Below, in pieces: positions 50,401-62,400 of a stretch of DNA of 64,000 nt. Origin of the DNA: Meandrina meandrites (lineage: Eukaryota; Cnidaria; Anthozoa; Scleractinia; Meandrinidae); the NCBI GenBank assembly GCA_963693305.1, contig OY855913.1:15407022-15471021 (forward strand), read 5' to 3'. Position 1 is the stretch's first letter. Each line of letters begins with the position of its first letter. The notes below the pieces were generated by a model, which was not told the origin of the DNA, did no database searches, and saw only the letters and a list, made by a program, of their open reading frames with translations. A program made the position numbers and the translations under genes.

Positions 50401-53400
50401 AGAAGCTCACGAAGTTTGAGGAACTACTGCATCCATTCCTGGTACGTATTATGTGTTGAATTGATTGTTTTGAAAAAAAGAGGGAGGGGGGGGGGACATC
50501 CTTTCCCACAAAGTTTCAACTAGGCTCGATCACTTCTCGACTGAAGAAGCGAACACAGACTGGACGCAGACGAGAGTTTGCAATCGACTTCCTATAGTGT
50601 CGGCTTTGTCCGTTTATTTCTATAAAATAACTGTACGTTCTTTGATAGATCGGGCGATGAAGTGAGCGGAGTTGTTCTCGGAAAAAAGCTTTGCATTTTG
50701 AGCAATTGATGTTAACTAGAATGAAAACGTCGCGATATCATGGCCAAACACGTACTTTGTTCACTTGAACCCAATTGTCCATCAGTTTCCAACGCAACAT
50801 TAACACATCAGGCGTTCTTGCTTGTTTTTGTAGTAAAGATTTGTCGTTTGGAAAGAGCGGGGTATTCCTCGTGTTGTTGAATGAACTGAGCTTTCACATA
50901 CAACGCAGTTATTTGTTTTTACAATGTGCGTCAATTGATCTGGCTAATTTACGATCAGTTTATAATTCAATTATACCACCGCCAAACAACGGGCGAAAAT
51001 ACGTGTGCGTCTGCAGGCACAGGAAGACCGGTTTCCGAGAGGAATTAAATTGCCCCGACATTTGTATTTACTCTGTGCGTTTTAGTTCTTTGCAGGACTG
51101 TCAGTTCCATTCCATTTACCTTTCCTGGGCATCCTCCCACAAGTGATCTTCTTCGGGAACATGTTGTGTACCTTATTGTTACTTATTTTCGCGGGAACTT
51201 AAATTCGCGAGAATGGAACGGGCATATTTCGTAGGACTTAATTTTCGCGATTTGCCCCAAAAAACACAAGATAAAAATGTGTTGAAATCGTTAAAAATAG
51301 GTTTTCGCGGGTCTTTAATTTCGCGAGTTTTTAAAAATTGCGAAAATCGCAAAAATTAAGTCTCTCGAAAATAAGTAACAATAAGATATTTTTTTTTGAG
51401 GGAGTAGGCATATAGGCATGGGACGAGGAAACATGGGCACTGGTGACAGATTACGAAAACCTTGAATGTCATTTACAATCCATCTTAATCTTGCACAGTT
51501 TTATGAATTCTTATTCTGCCATTTTGAAGTATATGTCTTGGGCAAGACACTTTTCTCCGTCCAGGAGCCGTATAAACAGACTTAATGACTTAATTTGTAA
51601 TGGGTGCATTTGATTTTATTTCTAGGCTTGGCTTAAGAAAGCAGAGGATCAGGGAAGCGCCATTCTGCTAGATGCCAAGGATCTACCAAGAGCGCAGGAT
51701 AAACTGCTCATTCACAAGGTTAGAATTGAGCAAGAATTATGTTAACTGTAAATAACCAGCACAGTAGGGAAAATAAGGAAGAGAGCATTGTTTTCAGTGA
51801 TCAGTAATCCGCCAGAGGTCAGACAAACTTTGTTTTGAAAAGAAACGTTTTCGTAAGAGAATGGCACATTTTGTTGGTCGGAAGCGTAAGATTTGTCTGC
51901 GGATTGTGAGATTAACTGCGTGACACAATCAAAATATGCCAAGAATGCTTACATTATTTTCCCTCCATCATATATCGCATGCTAAGACTCTTAAATGCTA
52001 CTTATACTATTTTCTTTGTTCCCGACATATCAACGCCGGAAAAAATCTTCAATCGTAGCACTTCATCGTAATTTGAAAGTGACTTGTAGAAGCAGGAATT
52101 GAAGAATTTTTCTCTAAATGGCGTTCTATTGTTTTATTACTTGGTCACTTTTTGTCGCGTTTGACATTTTTATAAAGTAAATATTTACTGAACTAAGCGT
52201 TATTAAGAAGAGTCACACGAAAAGGGATTTGTACTCGTAGAATCCTTTGATCCTTTTATCCGAGATCTTAAATTGCCATTGTGTCTGATGTTTTCCGTCG
52301 CCTGTCTTCTGCAAAAGCAAGTTTGATGCTCGCTACAATACGGAGGTTGTAAATATTTTGTTTCCTTTCGTCGTAGCATTTTGTTGACGACGTAAAAGAT
52401 CACGAACGAGACCTGAAGGAGGTGAACCAGAGTGGAGAGGACTTCTTACACGAAGCAAAGGTGAGTGTTTTTCATTTTCGCTTTTTAACTTAGTACCATT
52501 TGGAATTGATCTCCTTGCTTACAGACCCTTACACACCGTCGCGGCCGATCAGCTTTGCGCAAATTAACTTGGAAACACAAACATTTAAATTTATGCGTTT
52601 TTGACGTTTTTAGATTGTGTTTATTCTGAAGCTTAAAGTTATGACCCTGAAACTAGCAGCACTATTTGCTGTCCAGTGTACTGCACGTACATGTCTCGTA
52701 ATGTGGTTTCAACTCCTGTCTAACAAACAGAGACGATCATTGAAATCGTGAGAAATTGGGAATTTAACCGGAAACGGAATAGCTTTTTCTAAATAACATA
52801 CCTAAATTTTATTCCTTAGTTCAAAATAATTAGTTCTCTCTTCTGTTACTGTACATTTCGTTCAAAGTAAGCCATGAGAAATCGGTGTTACATCTAGACC
52901 GTTTCCATTTGTTGACGATTTTCTTCATCTTCAGCATGGCTTATTAACTTGTATACATGTTTAACACTGTTTAAATTTTAAGGTTTTCCACGCAGAACTT
53001 GAGCGTTCTGTTGCCACGTTAGAATCCGCTGATGTCAAATCGCCGACTCAAGTTATCACAGACCCGAATGAGAAGTCCTGGGTACTAGAGAACAAGCTTG
53101 CCGATATCAACGAGCGATACAATAGGTAAATAATGTTTAGTAATGTGTTTTTAGTTTGAGGACACTTTAATCTTACCGACATAGGAAATGTGTTAAATCA
53201 CTTATCTCCGTCACGCATCAGAAATCTAGTGTTACATATCTCGTCCTAACTATTAGCCTCCATAGCGGACGTGCTTTTTGCTCGTGAAAACTGTAAACTT
53301 GAGAAAGGGCCAACGGACAAAGCAAAGGACCCGGATCCTGGTGGATCTGATCAGCAAAATTTGGGACACAAAGTTGTGATGAGCCCAAAGAATGTCTTCG

Positions 53401-56400
53401 TAGGAGGCTGGCATCCTATTCGCGTTACATACCCTCCCCCCCCCCCCCCCCCTCCATCCCGCATTTCACGTGTGTAACATCTAACTTGTGTTGCATCTCT
53501 TGTTACGCATCTACTTGACTTACGTCCCTCAACATGCAGTGGTCACGCAATCTACTTGGCACGTTTTTCTTATTTATGAATTTCATAGTCGTTATTCAAC
53601 TGAAGTTTGTTTTCATTGGGCGTTTTTCCACGCTCGTTGTAATTGAGAGCGTTTGTCAATTCTCCGCAGGCTGCTATTGCTACTCAGTGAACAGGGAACT
53701 ATCTTGGATCGCTCGTGGCGCCAGTTGCGCGAATACGACAGTCAAGCTTCACAGGTGTTACCTTGGTTAAACAACGCAGAGGACACACTGGCAAGATACA
53801 TGGCACAGCCTGTTAAACCAGATCCGGCAGCCATCAAACAACAAATCAGCGATCTTAAGGTAATTTTTAAAATGTTGTGAAAAATATTCTGAATTAAAAC
53901 TAAAACGTTTGGACTGGCCTAAGTAAGGCAAATTGCAGTTTTCCTTTCCTGGAGATAAGCGAGGAGTGGCAGGGATTAGGGATTAAACTTTACTTATACG
54001 CGGTTTGTGAAGCTGGCTTGCTTGGAGGGCCGTGGCCGTGACTATGAAACAAATATTCAAATGAAAACAACATAATAGAGAATCCTAGCAGGCAGCAGGC
54101 TAACCAGCTGACAGGTAATACTAGGATGGGGGGCTCGAACATTGGACCTCAGTATTTATAGACCGGTGGCCTAACCACCCAGCAGTGTAGCAGCTCTTGT
54201 TAGCTTGTAAGTCTACTGATCCTCTAGTGTGGCAGTTGCTATTGTTATGGGAGTGGCATGTTCCCTGTTTGTTCTATTGTTCTCTTGAGCCATTCATGTG
54301 AGATCTTGCAAGAGCTGCTACCCGACCCTAAGCACTCGGCCATGTTGTCTCGCTCAGAAAACGGGAAGGGGAAGGAAACTAGGGGAAAACAGCTTAAACC
54401 TTTGGCAGGAACAGATGACATTGTACTCTTGTTGATAATATGTCGTTTATTCTCTTATCAGACGTTACAGACAGAAGTAAATTCTCATCAAGCGGAGATC
54501 GTAGCTGTTGGCGTACTCGGTCACAGCATCGAAGGGTTGATTCGCGCTCCCGAATTTGAACGCGGAAAGTCCATCAATGAACGATACGACCAGCTGTGTA
54601 CGAACATCAGTGTGTACCAAGCCAAGCTGCAGTCCGCTCTCACGACGTCACAGAACTTTAAGGATGGACTGGATGTCACTATCAAGGCGCTTAACGAGCT
54701 CAAAAAACAACTGGACAAATTACCACCCGTGTCACGCAATCTCATTGAACTTCGAAACCAGGCGCAACAGTTCAAGGTATTAAGAAACACTTCACTTGCT
54801 CTGATTGGTCAGAAATTGTTTCCATTGCTGGATCGCCTGCTGGTTGATCCTGATTTTGCGGTGTACTTTAGTCCGTGTTTATTTCGAGGAAAACTTAGAA
54901 TGTAGGCGATTAGTTGTAATGGGAGACTTCAAAAAAGAAGCAAACCTTGATCGTAGTTTTGTGTTCGGTGTTTTTGGAATCAACAAAGGTTTTTTTTTTC
55001 TTTTCAGGTTCTTCAAGTCGAAGTGAACCGCCATGGCACTTCCGTGGAGGCTCTGAACGAGATGTTCCACTTGCAAAAGAAGAAACAGAAAGAGTCCAAA
55101 CTAAAACAGATGAACAAGCTGTGGGTTGAAGTGATGGAAAGATCCGACAAGCGAAAAGAAGAGCTCAAGAGCGTGTTTATCATGATCGCAAAAGATTTTG
55201 AACGCTGGGAACTGGGAATGATCAAGAGACTTGACTCTGGTGAACTGGTGACTAGTGACATACTTGTGTTTGAAGAGAAGTTACAGGTGAGTGGCATTCG
55301 CGAGTTCAAAATAGAAATTCTCCTTTCTGGTCCTATACACTTCTTTGTTAGGTTAGTTCTGAGAATTAATTGATGATCACCTTTATTCTCATCACTTGTC
55401 TGTTTGGCATTGTACTGATAGTATAAAAAGAAACTTGATAATAGCCTGTCAGCAAACATGGTCAACTGAGACGTCGTGTAGCAGTCACAGAAGTTTCCAG
55501 CTGTTTTGTAACGTATTGTTACTGTACTGTTACACTACACATTTCGGAATAGTTTTGGGAACACTTTTAAATGGCTGGCTCCCCGGACTTTTTCACAAAA
55601 TCTTTCGTTCTCCCAAACACATGCGCTTACGACTGTTATTTTGTATTCTGAAAACGTTTTTTGCTATTTTTTCGTATCTTTTCTTTCGTGTAACTTTGCT
55701 GGTGTACCTGTCCACCCTTGTTTACAGAATGCTTCACAATGCAATTTACATCATGCTTGCTTCAAAAACCCTTTGCGCGCAACGCGTGACTGTTTTTTAT
55801 TTTTGTTTGTTAGCTTTTCCAAGATGAAGTGGAAAAGATGCGACCAGCCTTTCAGTCTGTAAATCAAGGAGGTCACGAGCTGATAAATCTGGAGAAGAAC
55901 AAGCAACAGTCCATTATCTTAGAAACGTTAGACCGGGTCAACAAAGACTGGCAAGCTTTGGCCATTAAACTGCTCAACACCACAGCTAAGTTTGACGAGT
56001 TACAAGAGCAGTCAGAGAAGTTTTACACAGTCTACAAAAGCGTCACTGTCTGGTTGGACAACATGGAAGTGAGGCTTGTTTCCATGCCCCCAGTGGGTCT
56101 TGACCCTGATGTGCTCAGCTCGCAGATGAAAGAACAGAAGGTAATGTGAGATTGAAGACGGGCACTTAGAAAATCGGTCCAAAAATGCGAATAAGGACTG
56201 AATCAGTGGAATGGTTAACGATTTGTTGAACATAGGCACGGAAAAATGCGCAGATTAAAAGAGAGCACACTCGCCGGACAGGGCTCGACAAACACTTGAA
56301 TTCCAAGTCTCAAAACTTGCTTGCCCGAGCCGATTATCAAAAAAATAAAGTAAGAAGTAAGCTCATTAAAAATTCATAATCGTCGGATGACTAGATCTCA

Positions 56401-59400
56401 CAAAGTGTTTTTTGATTGCTTTACTTCGTTTGAACGTTTTCCTTATTAACTGAAGTGATTTTCTTTTTCTCGTATTTTTCTCCCAAGCCGGCGTGTTATG
56501 AGACTGCACGGTGGAATGTTTATTTTTGGCATTGGAAGACACTAAACTGGTTTCTCATCAGTGGTGGTTATTTTATGAGGATTTTGTTTTTGATGTTTGT
56601 ACAAATGAAAAGAACTCTGTTTCGTTAATTTTTGGGAGGTTCACTGAAATTTTATTTTGCTGATCAAAAGCTTTGGCCTAGTTGTCTACACTGCGTTCGT
56701 GCAAAATTCTCACACTATTTATTTTTAGAAAGAAATTTGATAAGGTCAGATGTTAGTCACGTGCTAGGCAACCAGGTGGTCGTCTTCCCAAACTTGAAAG
56801 CATAAAATAAAAGCCAAGCTCAAGCTTATACATTCACAGTGCAGACCTTCGAACTGGTCGGTAACGATTTTTTAAAAAGTTTTGAAAGATTTTTTTCGGC
56901 TTTTTTCGGAAAAGGCTCACACTTTGACAGCTCCGACTTCAGGTTTCAGTTTCGGCAGATGCAAGATACAAACTACAACTGTAACTGAAAGTTAACGTCG
57001 AACTATAACTGAAAGTAAATGTTGAACTGCAACACTTTTGTTTAGATCCAATTTTAGAGCCTTTCCGTTCATTCAAATTGAAGTTTTTTATTTGTATTAC
57101 CCGACAGAACGGATGCGATGAAAATTGCGAGTTTGTTCAGCGCCGACCAACTCGCAATATTTTACGCTTGAACAGACACGGTAGAATTTTACCTGTCACG
57201 TATCACGCTTCAATGCACTTTTGTAAGAAACATACTTATTTAAAGATGTGTAGTACATTAGAAAAAGTCATTTTAAGCGCTTCCGTGACTTACAAGCGAT
57301 TGACATTTTTCACAGCTTGAGCATTGCGGAACAATTGTTCTATGCTGTCTGTATTTCTGATTATTTGTCATTTAGTTGATGGAGGGTTTTGCCCGGGCAC
57401 TTGCCCATCGGGCAAAAAATATAAATATGCAATGAAAAATCAACTAACCTCTGAAATTACTACACAGTCGGACGGATTAATATTAAATGAAGCCACCGAA
57501 CAATTTTCAGACGACTAGCGTCCAAAACAAATCAGAAAAACGCAAATAACTGCCACCTTCTGTCGCTGTGGAATATTTTTTACGGTTCGCAAAGGTCACG
57601 TAAAACGGCCATTCTCATTGGCCAAAATTGGCCACGTGATTGCTGTCCAACCTCCTCTGAATCATAGCTTACGCTAGTCACCCAGAAGTCCTAGCGCCAT
57701 ATGCTGGTGTTCAGTGTCCTCGCAATTTCAGGATAGGCGAATAGGCCATTTTCGAGATACCTTTTACCTTTGTTTTGCAAATGAAACTCATTTTCATTTT
57801 AAAAAGTTGTGCACCAAGACTCGTTTTGAAACAGAGGTAACTGATAACAACTCGGAAATTGCTTATTGACGTGACGTTTTTGTCGTGTTACTGATTCTTG
57901 GTTCAAATCGTGTTGGCTTGACTTTTTCTCAGGCGTTACAGAATGAAGCCGTGCAATACAAGGCTCAAATTGATCTCCTTGTTGGCCTGGGAAAGGTCAT
58001 CATCAGCATCACAGCACAGCAGCCCAGCGACTCGCCCCAGTCTCCTCTTGAGGAGGACTTGACATCAGTGCGTACGAGGTACGATGAAGTGTGGAAGGGC
58101 CTGGAAACGCGTAACGTGACATTAGAGACGACAGTGTTACAAATGGAGAAATACAGGAGGCTGGTGAGGAATATTACAATCTTCTTGGGACGGACCGAGA
58201 AGAGACTGGGAAAGTTGGAACCCGTTGGTGGAGACACGGATACAATCAGGCGACAAATATCTGAACACAAGGTAGGAACCAGTGGGTTATGTCACGCAAC
58301 GCGGCGTGACGTCCCGGGTAACACCTAGTTATGCTTGAAAAAAAAAAACCGCAAAGGGTTACGTTTTGTCGCGCAACAATTGACCCAAGTAACGTTTGGA
58401 AGTATTTGAACGCATAATGAAAGCGTCAAAGCTAATTCAGGACTCGGTAAGTTAACAGCTGCGAGTTGAAAATGGTGGTAGATTTTCGTTTGTTCTACAT
58501 TTAACGTAAATCACATCTGGTAATAACTACCTCTTTGTTTGAAATCTGATTGGCGGAAACAGAACGTGTTTATATATGACGCTAACTGAATTACTTGTGC
58601 CACCTTTTCTCAGACCGTCCAGAAAGAAATCACTCAGAACCAGGGCGATGTTGCGCTTCTCTTGAAGGCAGGAAATGATTTGTTAGAAGGCCGCGAAGGA
58701 GCTGCTGGAAGTGACGAAATCCAGGTTAGTGAAGTTAACCTTGCCGAATTCGTATTGTACCGCGAGCAGTGGGTTGTACTAGAGTTTTTGTCTCATATCG
58801 TTAAAGAACTGATCAAACAACCTTACAGGCTGATTTAAGTGTACGAGTTTTGTGTTCGACTGTCGTGTGCCACAAAACCTTTTTATACGCGTGCGCCTTT
58901 ATTACGCGACGGTCGTAAGCATTTTGCATGTTTGACCTGGACGGAACAATCCGTATCGTAGACTTGTTGTTTGTGATAGTGGCAAGCAACAATTGTACGG
59001 TCTTAATTGGTTGAACGATAAACTATTGTATGAATGTGTTATTTAGTAAAAATATTACCACACATCCTTTATGGAAGAAATTTATATCGCGGCAATTAAA
59101 GAAACGAAATATTTTTCACGATACCAATACACAGTCACACGCCTAAGTAATTTTAAGTCGTTTATTTCCATTTTAACACTACTGCTGTCTCTCTGTTTAG
59201 GAGGAGATTGCTAACGTGCGAGGTCGTATGGAGTTTATCGTGGTCGCGTCAAACGAGCGGCAAAAGGAACTGGAAAGTACTTGGAGTACGGTTAAGAATT
59301 TGGACGAGTCGGTTCAGTCCCTCACGGTTCAGATGAAACAACGGCTTGGAGAGATCGAGTCGCTCTTGACAGAAGAAGATCCCAAGAATCTCAGCAGGCG

Positions 59401-62400
59401 GGTCAAGGTAACTACATCTTATGTGCAAAGTCTAAATCCAAAAAATATAAAGTAGTTATTCTGGGCAACTGTATTGAGAGATGAAACCACACTGCAAGTA
59501 CCGTAAATGATCGATTAAGCGCTGCTACTTGGGGATTTATTATTTATATTACGGGGCTCGATATAAAGAGATATCAAAACCATATCGCTTGAGAAATAAG
59601 ACCACGACCAACTCGTGAGTTCTAAAGTTTTAATGAAGGGAATTTCTTGAAATCGGGCTATATAACAGCTCAAGGTTGTATATTTTTCCTTTTTCTTGCA
59701 CAACTCCGAGTTCATCATTTGTGCAATTCTTCGGTAGTTGAAATAAGCGCCGCTCTCGAATAAGCGCCGCACCTTTAACAGAGAAAATTAAATTAGCGCC
59801 GCGGCGCGTAATCGATCATTCACCGTAATTTTATGATTCAACACAGTGGTAAAGTGCACGTGTAAGCTAGGCTGCGTGGTAAACCTTTAAGACGTCACAT
59901 TCATTTATCAACAGTGCTGCTGGATCGTGCTTCTTCACATATCAACTGTAAAAACACGGCAAAATTTTCTGTGAGTTGTTTTTTCAAAGGAATTATAAAA
60001 CACTGTTCGAATTTCAGTACAGTTCTAGAAATACTAGTGCAGCTGAGAGAACTGGTTATCGCTGTGGAAGCCCTCATACTGATAATATTTTCTATTTTAT
60101 GAATTATTATTATTATTATTATGTTAATTTTAAATAGCACAACATACAGCGACAAAGGCCCTCAAAAATTTTCTCTTTTAAAAGGCTTTAGATCACGAGG
60201 TGGCCAGCCTTAACTACCAGCTTGTGAATACGAATGAGACAGGGCAGGAAGTGGTTCGCCATCTACAGGATACAGCACAAGACCCAAGCATTGTTATAGA
60301 CAAAGTGGACGGAATCAACAATCAGTGGAAAGAGCTTCAAACGAAACTACTGGAGCTCAGGGATCGTGTTGAAGTCAAGGTGAGTCCAGAAAGATCGTTC
60401 TTCACATTGCACGCTTCACGTTTCACGCTTCGCGCATCAAGTTTCATGCTTCATGCTTCATGCTTCACGCTTCACGCTTCACGCTTTATCCCTTAACTGT
60501 TCACACTTCAGACTTTGCACCTTCACATAACATTGTGTACCCGTTCGAGCAGTTCTGAAGGTTAGTAATGTAATCAGCCTTCTTGTCAAGTGGTGCCTAT
60601 AGGGGTAACGTGACGGTCACGCTAGTCACGTCACGCTGTTTGTGGAGCATGGTGACGGTGAGCCGCAGGTTCAGGTAAATACATCGCGGTTTTGTATCAT
60701 TTAGTAACCTAATAACTGCGCCTCGCCACAGTTTTCTGTTTTATTTGGTGCTCTATGAGTTGGTATTATGGTTCAACCTTTCTAGTTTAAACTCTAATGA
60801 AGTACATTATGAAGCATCATCCTGTTCTAGCTGAAGACAGCTTACAAAGTGAAAGTCTCTCCCATTCAGGGAAGTGCATACTGCAGACTTACACCAACCA
60901 TAACTAAGGCTAACCAAGAACTAGCAATTAACCCTGAAATTAACGCTAACCCTAATACTAACCCTATGTCTAAAAAGTTAAACTAACCGCTAAACTAACC
61001 GTTGGGCTTAAAGCTAATTTCAGTCTGCAGTCTGCAATTTACAGTAACAAGTTCAAGATGTTGGACAGTTAATCAGTCAGTCGCGATTGAAGACAACAAC
61101 AGGCTTTCGTTTTGTTGCACAAATTCTTGTTAAAATACCGAAAAGTTTAAAAAACTTGCTAGCCAATCAGGAAACGCTATGACTGTCCTGAAGTTGTCGT
61201 TTAGATAATCGACATAAGGACACGTCATGTTACTTACATGAGGATTTAGCCATGTCTAGAAACGTTGGTCTTACGTCTTACGAGCTGTGTTTCTGTCTGT
61301 GACGTTAATTAGATGCGCTGTCAATCCTCTAGTTAACCCTGCAGGGAAAGTCTTGTTTTTATTCTGTCTGCAACTTTGAATCAAAGAAGGCTCCTTGCAG
61401 GGGGCAAGCGATATCTCTCGTGGCGATATCTCCTAAGTAGTAGTCAGGAATGCAGAAAACGTATTGCAACCAGAATGCACCGATGAATTTTCGAGAATTT
61501 ACTTTTCTTTTAATTTAAATCATCCACACTAAAGGTAGTGGCAAACACCGGAGGACACAATGTTGCGCACACATTGTTGCTCATGATTGTTTCTATGCTG
61601 TGAAAACCGGGAAACATTTGTTGCGGACACAAAATGTTTCTGAAAGAAATCAGAAACATTTTTGTGTCTCGGACACAAATTTTGTGTCCGCAACAAATGT
61701 TGCGCGCGCGGGCAAACGGGGAAACATTTGTGTCCGCGACAATGTGTCCGCAACATTGTGTTTGCCACCACAGTCGGGTTTAATTTGTTGTGACGTGTCA
61801 TCCTTGGTATCTCGACTTCCAGTCTTGCATGTATTTGTTTTTGAGGCGCTTTAAATGCGGTTTGATATTACTGCCTGTTATGTTAACCGATCCTGAAAGC
61901 GTTGTATGGCGACCATTTTCATCTCGTCAGAGATGTTGGTAAATGAATAGTCGATATTGCAACAGTTCAGTTCTTGGTGAACAATTTAGAAAGTTCTCGA
62001 TATGCTGATTAGTTACTGTCTCAAACGTGAATGATGATTTGAAGGCAGTGTCGCAGCAGAAAGTCCAAATGAATCCGATATCCTTCGCTGTTGCTCGAGT
62101 TTTTGGCCTCTTTGGGAAACGTGGAAAAGATGTGAGTTGATTTCCTAAGTTTTTCTTTAATTAAGACACTGAAATTTAAATGGGCAGCTGAAATATTTAT
62201 TCCAAATGTTTCCCTCAATCCACCCCGAGTCTAATCCATCATTGTTTCTATTTGGTTCAGTATTACTAACACGGAGTTTTTCAGCAAAGTAGACTTTATT
62301 GTAAAGTTTCGTTCGATTTCGACGCAATGCAGCAATTTCTTTACACAACGTGACATAACTTTCTTGAGTGGAATTATTCTTTTGAACGCGTGAGTTGCTT

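Noticed and set aside
54258..54905. 215-codon open frame
   Set aside because: Only 54462-54776 is exon; the two sides are intron sequence (a repeat copy on the left) that happens to stay open.
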